Of a stretch of DNA of 64,000 nucleotides, positions 24,866 to 35,010 are shown in pieces. How positions within the stretch are numbered: the first letter of the stretch is position 1; every line of letters starts with the position of its first letter. The stretch is from Actinoplanes sichuanensis (lineage in GTDB: Bacteria > Actinomycetota > Actinomycetes > Mycobacteriales > Micromonosporaceae): assembly GCF_033097365.1 (NCBI RefSeq), contig NZ_AP028461.1, positions 6,262,001-6,326,000 on the forward strand, written 5' to 3'. The notes under the pieces are model-generated. The model saw nothing but the letters and a program-made list of their open reading frames with translations, was not told the DNA's origin and made no database searches. The position numbers and the translations under genes were made by a program.

Positions 24866-26523
24866 GCCGACTCGACCGGGTGAGGTGCCCAGACCGGAAG
24901 CCGGAGGTGCGACGGGCGGGCCGGATCGTGGGAGATCTCCTGCTCGGCGCGATGCGTCTCGGACGCCGACGCGGCCGGTTCGTCGGAGCCGGGGTTGCGG
25001 GCATAACGCGGGTGGGCGCCCGAGCTGACCTGGACGCTGATCCGGTGGCCGGCGGCGAACGTGTGGAACGCCGGCCACAACTCGATCGCCACCTCCTGGA
25101 AGTCGCCGTCGGCCGGGCGCACCCGGCGGATCGCGTCGCAGACGGTCATCGAACGGCCGTCCGGGTGCACGTCGCAGATCCGGACGAAGACGTCGGCGCT
25201 CGGCCGCGACGACCGGAACCGGATCCGCGCCACCGGGGTCCCGGCGATCGTCACCGGCTCGGTCAGCACGTCACCGCGGAACACCGCCACGTCGGGGCGG
25301 CTCTCGTGCGCGGCGTTGTCGACCGGGCCCTGTCGCGGTTCCAGGCTCGGGCCGCCGACCGCCGGAGTCGGGTCGTCGGGGTCGTAGACGTAACCGGTCA
25401 CTCCGCCGTCCGGGACGTCCGCGTGCAGGCGACCGGTCTCGTGCAGGTGCCAGGTCCGGCCGGTGACGCCCGGCGGCGGCCAGGAGGGCAGGTCGTGCCA
25501 CTGTCCCGAGCCGGTCCGGAAGGCCCGCACGAGTGCCGGGCGTTCGGTGGCCGTACCGCTGAAATGCTCTTTGAGGAACGCGGCGGCCTCGCCGACCGCG
25601 GTGGCGCCGAGTTCGCGGGCCGAATGGCCCCACGGACCGATGGTGAGTCGCGGTGCCCGGCCGACCGCGGTGAGCTGGGCGTGGTTGCGCAGTTGCCAGG
25701 GCAGGAAGATGTCGTACCAGCCGGTGATCATGTAGACCGGCGCGGTGACGTCGGTGACCGAGGCGGTGTGGGACTGGCTGGTCCAGTAGTCGTCGGTGAG
25801 CTTCTCGTGGGTGACCCAGTCCTGGTACCAGTGGATCCGGCGGCCGGTGGCGGCGACGTCGCCGTCGAGCAGCGGCAGGGTGCCGAAGCCGCGCAGCAGT
25901 CTGCGGTCCGGGCGGAGCATGCCGAGCAGCAGCGGGAGCATCTCCCGGCGGATCATCCGGCTCATCATCTGCGACCAGCCGAGCGCGTTGCGCAGCGCGA
26001 ACGCGTTGTTGTCCCAGGTGATGGCCCCGAAGTCGGGCATCGTGACGACCAGGCAGAGTGCGTCGGGCGCGTTGTCCGGGTCGTCACGCTGCAGTCTCCC
26101 GGCGACCGCCCACTGGGTGTAGCCCATGTAGCTGGGCCCGAAGGTGACGACCCGGCCGGTGCACCACGGCTGGGCGCGGACCCACCGGTGGGTGGCGATG
26201 CCGTCGCGCTGTTCGTCGACCTGCGGGGTGAACGTGCCGCCCGACCCCCAGGTGCCGCGGCAGCTCTGGAACAGCACCGGGAAGCCGTACCGGGCGAGGG
26301 CCTTCGCCTCACCGGCGACCGGACCACTGCGGCCGTACGGTCCCCGGATGAGCACGACCGGCAGGTCCTCGTCGGAGCCGATCGGCTGGATCAGGTCGGC
26401 CAGCAGTTCCACGCCGTCGTCCATGGGGACCCGCAGGTTCTTCTGGATCCGGATGTCGTAGGGGCCTGGTACCAGGCCGGGGAGGGTACGGGTCTGGATC
26501 CATCGGGAGAACCGCCGGCTCAT
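24862..26523 (-). CDS. CocE/NonD-family alpha/beta hydrolase
   Basis: A 553-residue hydrolase of the X-Pro dipeptidyl-peptidase/cocaine-esterase family. The N-terminal alpha/beta domain has nucleophile elbow 'FGPSYMGYTQWA' (Ser in GPSYMG), a likely Asp in 'ITGWYDIFLPWQ' and His in 'IGPWGHSARE'. The C-terminal jelly-roll domain is recognisable from 'RIRFRSSRPSADVFVRICDVHPDGRS' region and 'HRISVQVSSGAHPRYARNPG' region. It has no signal peptide, so it is cytoplasmic. It overlaps both neighbours by four bases. An ester or amide substrate linked to the monooxygenase is plausible but unproven. Confidence 0.88.
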   Translation of the reverse strand: MSRRFSRWIQTRTLPGLVPGPYDIRIQKNLRVPMDDGVELLADLIQPIGSDEDLPVVLIRGPYGRSGPVAGEAKALARYGFPVLFQSCRGTWGSGGTFTPQVDEQRDGIATHRWVRAQPWCTGRVVTFGPSYMGYTQWAVAGRLQRDDPDNAPDALCLVVTMPDFGAITWDNNAFALRNALGWSQMMSRMIRREMLPLLLGMLRPDRRLLRGFGTLPLLDGDVAATGRRIHWYQDWVTHEKLTDDYWTSQSHTASVTDVTAPVYMITGWYDIFLPWQLRNHAQLTAVGRAPRLTIGPWGHSARELGATAVGEAAAFLKEHFSGTATERPALVRAFRTGSGQWHDLPSWPPPGVTGRTWHLHETGRLHADVPDGGVTGYVYDPDDPTPAVGGPSLEPRQGPVDNAAHESRPDVAVFRGDVLTEPVTIAGTPVARIRFRSSRPSADVFVRICDVHPDGRSMTVCDAIRRVRPADGDFQEVAIELWPAFHTFAAGHRISVQVSSGAHPRYARNPGSDEPAASASETHRAEQEISHDPARPSHLRLPVWAPHPVESA

Positions 26524-26981
26524 GGAGCACTCCTCAGGTGGGACCGGGGGGCGAGGGCGTCGCGCAGTCGTTCCAGGGCGGGCAGGGCGGCGGCCAGGGC
26601 GGCCCGGTCCGCGTCGGTGAGGGTGGCCGCGGCGGCCGCGACGATCTCGCCGCCGGCCCGGTCGAACCGGTCGAACAGGTCGAGGGCGCGGGCGGTGGCC
26701 AGCACCTCGACCTGACGGCGGTTCTCCGGGCGGGGGCGGCGTTCGACCAGGCCGGCGGTCTCCATCTGGGTGAGCAGGTTGCTCACCGTGGGCCGGCTGA
26801 GCCCGAGGCGTCCGGCGAGTTCGCCGGGGGTGGTGACGGTGTCGCGGGGCAGCGCCCGGATGATCTCGATCTGGGCGTCCGGGATCTCCGGCAGGTGCTC
26901 GGCGGCCCGGGCGGCGGTCAGCAGGGTGCGCCGCAGCGGGGAGATGACCGCGGCGAGCCGGGCGGCGTCGAGGGCGGTCAT
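26520..26981 (-). CDS. MarR-family transcriptional regulator
   Basis: A 153-residue winged-helix protein. The HTH lies at about 52-75 ('TTPGELAGRLGLSRPTVSNLLTQME') followed by the wing 'AGLVERRPRPENRRQVEV'. Long N- and C-terminal helices form the dimer interface. It sits between the monooxygenase and hydrolase genes and overlaps both by four bases, so it is expressed with the genes it probably controls. The palindrome upstream of the monooxygenase is the likely site. Confidence 0.88.
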   Translation of the reverse strand: MTALDAARLAAVISPLRRTLLTAARAAEHLPEIPDAQIEIIRALPRDTVTTPGELAGRLGLSRPTVSNLLTQMETAGLVERRPRPENRRQVEVLATARALDLFDRFDRAGGEIVAAAAATLTDADRAALAAALPALERLRDALAPRSHLRSAP

Positions 26982-28225
26982 CCGGCGACGCTCAGCGACG
27001 GCCGGTTGTTGAGGGCGTCGGGATGGAATCCGGCGGCCTTCTTGTACCCCGTGGCGATCTCGGTGAGCTCGTCCGGCGTGAGGACGTCGTGGATGTGGGC
27101 GAAACCGTCCGGGGCGCGTTCGTGCGCGAGGACCATCACCTGCTCGGGGCCCTGACGGCGGTTGCTCAGGACGAGCGCGGTGGTGGCCGGGCGGCGGTCG
27201 GCCTCGTAGGCGGCGAGCGCCTCGTCCAGGGGTTTACCGGCCAGTTGGAAGGCCAGGGTACGGGCGTCCAGGACGGCCTGGGAGGCACCGTTGGAGCCGT
27301 TCGGGTACATCGGGTGGGCGGCGTCGCCGAGCAGGGTTGCGGGGCCGTGGGTCCACCTGCCGACCGGGTCGCGGTCGACCATCGGGTACTCCAGGATCTC
27401 GCCGGCGGCGGCCACCAGTCCGGGCACGTCCAGCCAGGGGAATCGCCAGTCGCGGAACAGGTCGATGATCGGTGCCGGGTCGACGGCCCGGTTCCAGTCG
27501 GCGTTCTCTCCGGCGTAGCCGCGGGTGCGCCGCTCGGCGATGAAGTTGATCTCGCCGTTGCCGATCGGATAGGCGACGAACTTCTGCTCGGCGTCGCCCG
27601 CCATGATCATCGTGCGGCCGTCCAGGAAACCGGGCGCGCGGGCGGTGCCCCGCCACAGGGTGAGCCCGTTCCAGACGGGGGCGCCCTCGTCCGGGTACCA
27701 CTGCCTTCTCAGCGCCGAGCCGATGCCGTCGGCGCCGATGACGAGATCGGCCGCCACGGTCAGTTCACCGTCGCCGGTGGCGAAGCAGGCTCCCAGGGCC
27801 GCGTCTCGACAGCCCTGGGAGCCGGCGTCGGTCGGGACGGTGAGCAGGCGGTGGCCGGTGTGGACCACGTCGCCGAGGCGTTCGCGGACCGCGGCGAGCA
27901 GCTCCATCTGCAGCCGGCCGCGGTGCACCGACAGCTGCGGCCATCGGTAGCCGGCTTCCCGGCCGCGCGGCTCGGACCAGATCGGCTGGCCGTGCCGGTT
28001 GTAGTAGGCGAGGGTGCCGGGGGCGGTGCCGAGCCGGGCGATCCGGTCGCCGAGCCCGAGTTCGGTCAGTTCCCGGACGGCGTGCGGCAGCAGGTTGAGG
28101 CCGACACCGAGCGGCCGGAGCACGTCCGCCCGCTCGTGGACCGTGACATCGGTGAACCCGGCCGCGTGCAGGCTCAACGCCGCGGCCAGCCCACCGATGC
28201 CCGCACCCGCGATCACGATCCTCAT
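26978..28225 (-). CDS. FAD-dependent aromatic-ring monooxygenase
   Basis: A 415-residue group A flavoprotein hydroxylase. FAD motifs: N-terminal dinucleotide fold 'IVIAGAGIGGLAAALSL', DG-type 'DLVIGADGIGSALRR', and 'ATLLGDAAHPMYPNGSNGASQAVLDARTL' region (GD motif). Closest family resemblance is to salicylate or 3-hydroxybenzoate hydroxylases and the phenazine PhzS type. The ATG at 28225 is preferred (MRIVIAGAG). A TTG at 28246 is possible but overlaps the operator. It is the first gene of an operon with marR, cocE and a DUF3237 gene. The substrate cannot be named from sequence. Confidence 0.85.
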   Translation of the reverse strand: MRIVIAGAGIGGLAAALSLHAAGFTDVTVHERADVLRPLGVGLNLLPHAVRELTELGLGDRIARLGTAPGTLAYYNRHGQPIWSEPRGREAGYRWPQLSVHRGRLQMELLAAVRERLGDVVHTGHRLLTVPTDAGSQGCRDAALGACFATGDGELTVAADLVIGADGIGSALRRQWYPDEGAPVWNGLTLWRGTARAPGFLDGRTMIMAGDAEQKFVAYPIGNGEINFIAERRTRGYAGENADWNRAVDPAPIIDLFRDWRFPWLDVPGLVAAAGEILEYPMVDRDPVGRWTHGPATLLGDAAHPMYPNGSNGASQAVLDARTLAFQLAGKPLDEALAAYEADRRPATTALVLSNRRQGPEQVMVLAHERAPDGFAHIHDVLTPDELTEIATGYKKAAGFHPDALNNRPSLSVAG

Positions 28226-28240
28226 GGGCGGATAGTTTTG

Positions 28241-28261
28241 TGACAAACATGTTGCCTGTCA
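28241..28261. promoter_or_regulatory. Candidate MarR operator upstream of the monooxygenase operon
   Basis: An 8-bp palindrome AACATGTT (28246-28253) is flanked by TGACA (28241-28245) and TGTCA (28257-28261). On the minus strand the sequence also offers a TTGACA -35-like hexamer. A repressor bound here would cover the promoter of the monooxygenase-marR-cocE-DUF3237 operon, so the co-encoded MarR protein is the natural candidate. Confidence 0.5.
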
Positions 28262-28286
28262 ACGGCCTACCGCCCGTACCGGATGA

Positions 28287-28934
28287 TCAGTGGTGGGAAG
28301 GGTGGTCGCCGAGGAGTTTGGTGGCCAGGACGGCGGCCTGGGTGCGCCGCTCGAGGCCGAGTTTCGCCAGGAGGCTGGAGACGTAGTTCTTGACGGTCTT
28401 CTCGGCGAGGAACATCCGGCCGGCGATCTCCCGGTTGGTCAGGCCCTCGGCGACGAACTCCAGGATGCGGCGCTCCTGGTCGGTGAGGGAGGCCAGCTCG
28501 CGGGGCTGCTCGACACCGTTGCGGATGCGCTCCAGGACACGCTGGGTGACCGCCGGGTCGAGCAGGGACTGGCCGGAGGCGACCCGGCGGACCGCGTCGA
28601 CCAGGTCGGTGCCGCGGATCTGCTTGAGCACATAACCGGAGGCGCCGGCCATGATCGCGGCGAAGAGCGCCTCGTCGTCCTCATAGGAGGTGAGGATGAG
28701 TCCCTTGATCGACGAGTCGACGGCCCGCACGTCACGGCAGACGTCGATGCCGTTGCCGTCCGGCAACCGCGCGTCGAGAACGGCGACGTCGGGACGCAGG
28801 GCGGGGATGCGCCGGGCCGCCTCCTGGGCGGACCCCGACTCGCCGACGACCTCGATGTCGCCGCCCGCCTGGAGCAGGTCGACGAGGCCGCGGCGGACGA
28901 CCTCGTGGTCGTCGAGGAGAAAGACTCGGATCAT
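28287..28934 (-). CDS. devR: NarL/LuxR-type response regulator of the DevR (DosR) subfamily
   Basis: A 215-residue protein. Receiver: Asp8/Asp9, phosphoacceptor Asp54 ([11 protein letters not shown]) and Lys104 (YVLKQI). LuxR-type HTH: '[31 protein letters not shown]'. Numbering matches Mycobacterium tuberculosis DosR exactly at Asp54 and at the DNA-contact residues Lys179, Lys182 and Asn183. It is divergent from the devS kinase gene, with a shared box in between. It should activate genes preceded by the GGGACC-type box found four times here. Confidence 0.9.
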   Translation of the reverse strand: MIRVFLLDDHEVVRRGLVDLLQAGGDIEVVGESGSAQEAARRIPALRPDVAVLDARLPDGNGIDVCRDVRAVDSSIKGLILTSYEDDEALFAAIMAGASGYVLKQIRGTDLVDAVRRVASGQSLLDPAVTQRVLERIRNGVEQPRELASLTDQERRILEFVAEGLTNREIAGRMFLAEKTVKNYVSSLLAKLGLERRTQAAVLATKLLGDHPSHH

Positions 28935-28968
28935 GTCTCATTCCTACCGCGCGAGGGTCCCTGCCACC

Positions 28969-28984
28969 TAGGGCCTAAGGTCCC
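28969..28984. promoter_or_regulatory. DevR-like box between devR and devS
   Basis: TAGGGCCTAAGGTCCC lies 35 bp from the devR start and 37 bp from the devS start. Its reverse complement GGGACCTTAGGCCCTA shares 13 of 16 bases with the box before the nitroreductase gene. Its position between the divergent genes suggests autoregulation of both halves of the two-component system. Confidence 0.6.
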
Positions 28985-29011
28985 GGGCGGGTCGATCACG
29001 GCACCCGATAG

Positions 29012-30665
<1,654 letters not shown>

Positions 30666-30667
<2 letters not shown>

Positions 30668-30681
30668 GACCTTCGGCCCTT
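30666..30681 (+). promoter_or_regulatory. DevR-like box upstream of the Acg-type nitroreductase
   Basis: AGGACCTTCGGCCCTT overlaps the devS stop codon and ends 33 bp before the nitroreductase start. It is an imperfect dyad AGGACC-TTC-GGCCCT and the copy closest to the shared consensus. It suggests the nitroreductase is independently inducible rather than only read through from devS. Confidence 0.6.
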
Positions 30682-30714
30682 ATCGCCGGGCGCCGGACGG
30701 GGCAACGTAAGGGT

Positions 30715-31671
30715 ATGAACCGCTACGACTCGTCCGACCTGCGGCGCGCCGCTGCGGCCGGCCTCCAGGCCCCGTCCATGTACAACAGCCAGCCGTGGGC
30801 GTTCCGTCTGCACGACGGCGCCATCGAGGTTCTCGCGGACCCGGGACGGCAGATCACGATCGCCGACCACGGCGGCTGGGCGTTGCGGCTGGCGCTCGGC
30901 GCGGCCACCTTCAACGCCCGCCTGGCGCTCGCCTGGGCCGGCACCCCGGCCGAGGTGAAGCTGCTGCCGGATTTCGACGAGCCGGACGTGGTCGCCCGGC
31001 TGACCCCGGCCCCGCACCGGCCGCCGACCTACACCGAGCGTGACCTGTACACGTCGATCGAGCGCCGGTACAGCAACCGGCACCCGTTCTGGCCGGACCC
31101 GGTTCCGGCCGATGTGCGGGTGCGGTTGATCGAGGCGGCCCGGGTCGAGGGCGCCTGGCTGGACCTGCTGGTCGGGATGACCGCGCTGACCGGGTTCTCG
31201 GAGATCGCGCACAGCGCCGACCGGGTGCTGCGGCGCGACAACAGGTATCAGGCCGAGATGATCACCTGGACCGACACCGAGTCGGCGAACGACGGCATCC
31301 CGGTGGCGGCGGCCGCGTCGGTGGCCGAGGCGCAGGACCTGATCCCGCAGCGCAACTTCGGCGGGCGGCGGCGGGCGCCGGGGCGCGACTACGAGCCGGA
31401 GCCGCTGGTCGGGATCCTCGGCACGGCCGGTGACCGCAAGCTCGATCAGCTGATGGCCGGGCAGGCGCTGCAGCACGTGCTGCTGACCGCCACCGACGCC
31501 GGGCTGTCCAGCTCGCTGATCTCCCAGCCGATCGAGGTGGCGACGGCCCGCGACCAGCTGCGGCGCTCGCTAGGCCGGTCCGGGTTCCCGCAGATCGCGT
31601 TCCGGATCGGGTACGGCCAGCCGGGCCACCCGTCGCCGCGCAGGGATGTGGCCGACGTCCTGGTCGGGTGA
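30715..31671 (+). CDS. Acg-family FMN-binding nitroreductase-like protein
   Basis: A 318-residue protein of the Acg family (M. tuberculosis Rv2032/Acg and Rv3131 type), which resembles two fused nitroreductase halves. Visible features are 'APSMYNSQPWAFRLHDG' near the N-terminus and 'DAGLSSSLISQPIEV' and 'PQIAFRIGYGQPG' in the second half. Acg proteins sequester FMN and often lack nitroreductase activity. In mycobacteria they are classic DosR-regulon members. Adjacency to devRS and a box directly upstream support the same here. Confidence 0.88.
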   Translation: MNRYDSSDLRRAAAAGLQAPSMYNSQPWAFRLHDGAIEVLADPGRQITIADHGGWALRLALGAATFNARLALAWAGTPAEVKLLPDFDEPDVVARLTPAPHRPPTYTERDLYTSIERRYSNRHPFWPDPVPADVRVRLIEAARVEGAWLDLLVGMTALTGFSEIAHSADRVLRRDNRYQAEMITWTDTESANDGIPVAAAASVAEAQDLIPQRNFGGRRRAPGRDYEPEPLVGILGTAGDRKLDQLMAGQALQHVLLTATDAGLSSSLISQPIEVATARDQLRRSLGRSGFPQIAFRIGYGQPGHPSPRRDVADVLVG

Positions 31672-31689
31672 AGATCATCACTGACCCAG

Positions 31690-31706
31690 TTGCCAACTAT
31701 ATGCAA
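31690..31706. promoter_or_regulatory. Nur-like (nickel uptake regulator) box upstream of the ECF transporter
   Basis: TTGC-N9-GCAA with the spacing of the Streptomyces Nur box (tTGCaa-N5-ttGCAA). It lies 47 bp before the CbiM/NikM start and overlaps the only AT-rich, -10-like stretch. Nur is a Fur-family repressor that shuts off nickel uptake when nickel is plentiful. No nur gene is in the window. Confidence 0.5.
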
Positions 31707-31753
31707 CAACCACTGGCGGTGAATATGCTGGCGCCATGGACGACGTGCGGGCG

Positions 31754-32440
31754 ATGCACATCGCCAACGGGATCATCAACGGTCCCGTCTCGGCGATCTT
31801 CATAGTGATAGCGGTGGCCGGCCTGGCGATCTGTGTCAGCCGCGCCAAGGTCGACCTCGACGACCGGCTCGCCCCGATGGCGGGCCTGGTCGCGGCGTTC
31901 ATCTTCGCCGTGCAGATGCTCAACTTCCAGGTGCTGCCGGGTGTCTCGGGCCACCTGCTCGGCGGCACCCTCGCGGTCATCCTGGTCGGCCCGTGGGTCG
32001 GCGCCCTCTGCGTGGCGACGGTCCTGCTGGTGCAGGCGCTGGTCTTCGCCGACGGCGGGCTCACCGCGATCGGGCTCAACATCACCAACATGGCCCTGAT
32101 CGGTACGGCTGCCGCGTACCTGCTGGTCGCCCTGCTGCTGCGGGTCCTGCCGCGGACCACCACCGGCCTCGGCGCGACCGCCCTGATCGCCTCGATCGTC
32201 GGGGTCGTGGTCGCCTCGCTCGGTTTCGTCGTCGAGTACGCGCTGGGCGGCACCACCGAGCTGTCGCTCGGCGCGATCGCGGGCACCATGGCCGGCGTGC
32301 ACACCCTGATCGGCGTCGGCGAGGGCCTGATCGCCGCGACCACCGTGGTCACCGTGGCGAAGGTCCGTCCCGACCTGGTGTACGCGCTGCGCGCCTTCCG
32401 TAGGCAGCCGACCGTCGCCAAGACGGGAGTCACCGCGTGA
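31754..32440 (+). CDS. nikM: ECF metal transporter S component (CbiM/NikM)
   Basis: A 228-residue membrane protein with about seven helices. Starting at ATG 31754 gives the N-terminus MHIANG, as in CbiM/NikM, whose Met1 amine and His2 bind the metal. From this start the conserved 'SGHLLGG' histidine becomes His67, exactly the NikM ligand number. An ATG at 31736 would add six residues and bury His2, so I reject it. It is the first gene of a four-gene ECF system and is followed by a GTGA overlap. Nickel is favoured over cobalt by the Nur-like box. No cobalamin riboswitch is seen. Confidence 0.85.
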   Translation: MHIANGIINGPVSAIFIVIAVAGLAICVSRAKVDLDDRLAPMAGLVAAFIFAVQMLNFQVLPGVSGHLLGGTLAVILVGPWVGALCVATVLLVQALVFADGGLTAIGLNITNMALIGTAAAYLLVALLLRVLPRTTTGLGATALIASIVGVVVASLGFVVEYALGGTTELSLGAIAGTMAGVHTLIGVGEGLIAATTVVTVAKVRPDLVYALRAFRRQPTVAKTGVTA

Positions 32441-32769
32441 AGAAGTTCCTGATCGCCGGCCTGTTCGTGGCCCTGCTGCTGGCCGGGGTCGCCTCCAGCT
32501 TCGCCTCCGGCAGCCCGGACGGCCTCGACTACGCCGCCCGTGAGGGCTGCACGTTCAACGCCGACGACGAGATCACCGGCGGCACCTGCATGGCCCAGCA
32601 GGAGCAGGAGCATCAGCTCGGCGACAGCCCGCTGGCCGACTACGGCATCAAGGGCATCGACAACGAATACCTCTCCACCGGGTTGTCCGGGGTGGCCGGA
32701 GTGCTGCTGACCTTCGCCATCGGCGGCGGCCTCTTCTGGGTGCTGCGCCGCCGTAGGCCGGTCTCCTGA
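32437..32769 (+). CDS. PDGLE-domain protein, CbiN/NikN-like small component
   Basis: A 110-residue protein with an N-terminal membrane helix, an exported loop starting 'GSPDGLDYAAREGCTF' (PDGLE-type motif), and a C-terminal helix ending in RRRRP. This is the usual auxiliary component encoded after NikM/CbiM. The loop holds two cysteines that could form a disulfide or bind metal. GTG overlaps the stop of the S component (GTGA), and its stop overlaps the next start (TGATG). Confidence 0.85.
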   Translation: MKKFLIAGLFVALLLAGVASSFASGSPDGLDYAAREGCTFNADDEITGGTCMAQQEQEHQLGDSPLADYGIKGIDNEYLSTGLSGVAGVLLTFAIGGGLFWVLRRRRPVS

Positions 32770-33533
32770 TGGGGGCGGGCCACGCGCACCCGCTCCACCT
32801 GGACCAGGACAGCCGGATCCACCGGCTCTCGCCCGAGGTCAAGATCGTGGCGGTGCTGCTGTTCACCATCGTCGTGGTGGTCACGCCGCGCGAGGAGTTC
32901 ACCGCCTTCGCCGGCTACGCCGTGCTGATCGCGCTGGTCGCCGCCCTGGCCCGGGTGCCGGCCGGCTGGCTGCTCAAGCGGTCCACCATCGAGCTGCCGT
33001 TCGTGCTGCTGGCCGTGGTGCTGCCGTTCGCCGGCCACGGTGAGCGGATCGACTGGCTCGGAATGTCACTGTCGGTCGACGGCCTCTACGGCGCGTGGAA
33101 CATCTTCGCCAAGGGCACCCTGGGTGTCCTGGCGTCGTTGCTGCTCGCCGCGACCACCACGATGCGTGACCTGATCCTCGGCCTGGACCGGCTGCGCTGC
33201 CCGACCGTGATCACCCAGATCATGACGTTCATGCTGCGCTACGTGGACGTGCTGATCGACGACGCCCGCCGGATGCGGATCGCCCGGCTGTCCCGCGGCT
33301 ACGACCCGCGGTTCCTCTGGCAGGTGAAGGCGTTCGCGGTCGGCGTCGGCGCGCTGTTCCTGCGCTCCTACGAGCGTGGCGAACGCGTCTACCTGGCGAT
33401 GCTGTCCCGCGGTTACGCCGGCCGGATGCCGCACCTCGACAGCGACCCGGCGCCGGCCCGTGAGTGGGCACTCTCCTCGACCTTGCCGGTGGCGGCCGCC
33501 GGAATCGCCGTCGCCGCCGCGGTGCTGGCATGA
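32769..33533 (+). CDS. ECF transporter transmembrane T component (CbiQ/NikQ)
   Basis: A 254-residue membrane protein. It has a His-rich N-terminus, four or five membrane helices, and the two cytoplasmic coupling signatures of T components, 'ARLSRGYD' and 'AMLSRGYAG'. It links the metal-binding S component to the ATPase. Its start overlaps the PDGLE gene stop. The ATPase gene follows after 43 bp. Confidence 0.88.
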   Translation: MGAGHAHPLHLDQDSRIHRLSPEVKIVAVLLFTIVVVVTPREEFTAFAGYAVLIALVAALARVPAGWLLKRSTIELPFVLLAVVLPFAGHGERIDWLGMSLSVDGLYGAWNIFAKGTLGVLASLLLAATTTMRDLILGLDRLRCPTVITQIMTFMLRYVDVLIDDARRMRIARLSRGYDPRFLWQVKAFAVGVGALFLRSYERGERVYLAMLSRGYAGRMPHLDSDPAPAREWALSSTLPVAAAGIAVAAAVLA

Positions 33534-33576
33534 GCCTCGGCCCGGCCGGGCACCGCTGCCGTCCTAGCATGATCGG

Positions 33577-34326
33577 ATGACCGCGGCGCTCCAGATCACC
33601 GGCCTCACCTTCGCCTATCCCGACGGGCGGCAGGCGCTGCACGGCATCGACCTCACCCTCGCCGAGGGCGAGCGGGTGGCGCTGCTCGGCCCGAACGGCG
33701 CCGGCAAGACCACCCTGGTGCTGCATCTCAACGGCATCCTGCACGGCGGCGAGGGCCGGGTGGAGATCGCCGGCCTTCCGGTCACGCCCGGCGACCGGAA
33801 GGCGATCACCGAGATCCGCCGCCGGGTCGGCGTCGTCTTCCAGGACCCCGACGACCAGCTGTTCATGCCGACGGTCGCCGAGGACGTCGCTTTCGGTCCG
33901 GCCAATCTGGGGGTACGGGGAACCGACCTCGACGATCGTGTGACCGAGGCCCTCTCCGCCGTGGGGATGCTGGAGCACCGCGATCAGGTCCCGCAGCATC
34001 TGTCGTTCGGCCAGCGGCGCCGGGTGGCCGTGGCCACCGTGCTGGCGATGCGCCCGTCGCTGCTGGTGCTCGACGAACCGTCGTCCAACCTCGACCCGGC
34101 CAGCCGCCGCGAGCTGGCCGAGATCATCCAGTCGTTGCCGGTGACCGTGCTGATGGTGACGCACGACCTGCCGTACGCGCTGGAGCTCTGCCCCCGCTCG
34201 GTGATCCTGGACGCCGGCCGGATCGTCGCCGACGCCCCCACCGGCGAACTGCTCGCCGACCGCTCCCGGATGTCCGCGCACCGGCTGGAGCTGCCGTTCG
34301 GCTTCGACCCCGCCGCGGCGCGCTGA
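33577..34326 (+). CDS. ECF transporter ATPase (CbiO/NikO)
   Basis: A 249-residue ABC ATPase. Walker A GPNGAGKTT, Q-loop 'VGVVFQDPDDQLF' (typical of CbiO/EcfA), signature 'LSFGQRRRVAVA' (the LSFGQ variant usual in metal ECF ATPases), Walker B LLVLDEPSSNLD and switch His in VTHDL. A single ATPase gene implies a homodimer. A bidirectional hairpin follows the stop. Confidence 0.92.
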   Translation: MTAALQITGLTFAYPDGRQALHGIDLTLAEGERVALLGPNGAGKTTLVLHLNGILHGGEGRVEIAGLPVTPGDRKAITEIRRRVGVVFQDPDDQLFMPTVAEDVAFGPANLGVRGTDLDDRVTEALSAVGMLEHRDQVPQHLSFGQRRRVAVATVLAMRPSLLVLDEPSSNLDPASRRELAEIIQSLPVTVLMVTHDLPYALELCPRSVILDAGRIVADAPTGELLADRSRMSAHRLELPFGFDPAAAR

Positions 34327-34351
34327 CCAGCGACGCGGGCCGGAGATGCAG

Positions 34352-34392
34352 CGTGGTGACCCGCGGCGCAATCCGCGCCACAGGTCACCACG
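34352..34392. terminator. Bidirectional terminator between the ECF operon and the PG-binding gene
   Basis: CGTGGTGACC and GGTCACCACG form a perfect 10-bp stem. The interior contains a second small hairpin (CGCGG/CCGCG). It lies between two convergent genes, 26 bp after the ATPase stop and 11 bp from the end of the peptidoglycan-binding gene. Confidence 0.75.
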
Positions 34393-34402
34393 GTGCAGGC
34401 TC

Positions 34403-34855
34403 TCAGGCGGCCTTGGAGAGCGGAGCCGCCTCCCGCAGGCCGCTGACCAGCGCCTGCCACGTCTGCGGGCCGACCACCCCGTCCACCTCGACGACGCCGC
34501 CCCCGGCCCGCATGGTGCGCTGGAGGTCACGGATGGCCGCCTCGGTCTTCGGCCCGTAGATCCCGTCGGCGCCGTCCAGGGCGAATTCCTCCTGCAGGCC
34601 GCGTACCGCACTGCCCCGCATCCCGGGCCGTACCGGTACCAGCAGCGCACGCCACGTGTCAGCGTCGACCACCCCGTTGTCGGGAAGGTTCTTGGCCCGC
34701 TGCACGGCGCGCACCGCGTCACCGGTCTCGGAGCCGAAAACGCCGTCAACGGTGACCGTGTGACCATGGGCGAGCAGCAGGTACTGCAGCGTCTGCACCG
34801 GGTGGTCAGTTGATCCCTGCCGGGTCGTCGGCCAGGGGTTCAGGGTGGCGGTCAT
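34403..34855 (-). CDS. Protein with two peptidoglycan-binding (PG_binding_1) domains
   Basis: A 150-residue protein built of two PG_binding_1 repeats: 'VQTLQYLLLAHGHTVTVDGVFG' with 'GDAVRAVQRAKNLPDNGVVDADTW', then 'GLQEEFALDGADGIYGPKTEAAIRDLQ' with 'VDGVVGPQTWQALV'. There is no signal peptide and no catalytic domain, so it may bind polysaccharide without cleaving it or be exported by another route. The ATG is preceded by GGAAGGGG. Confidence 0.85.
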   Translation of the reverse strand: MTATLNPWPTTRQGSTDHPVQTLQYLLLAHGHTVTVDGVFGSETGDAVRAVQRAKNLPDNGVVDADTWRALLVPVRPGMRGSAVRGLQEEFALDGADGIYGPKTEAAIRDLQRTMRAGGGVVEVDGVVGPQTWQALVSGLREAAPLSKAA

Positions 34856-35010
34856 ACGGGGGTCCCCTTCCTCATCGTCGAGCGACGGGTAGTTGCTCCC
34901 CTCACTTTCGCTTCCCGCGCCGATGAATAAAAGGGTGAGACAGGTCTCGGGCGCACTTTCGCAAGAATTGGTGACCGCTTGCTGTCTGATTCGCGAACTC
35001 CAATAGGCAA

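Noticed and set aside
31672..31735. Cobalamin riboswitch before the CbiM-like gene
   Set aside because: The gap is only about 80 bp, too short for a B12 riboswitch, and it carries no B12-box-like sequence. A Nur-like box fits better.
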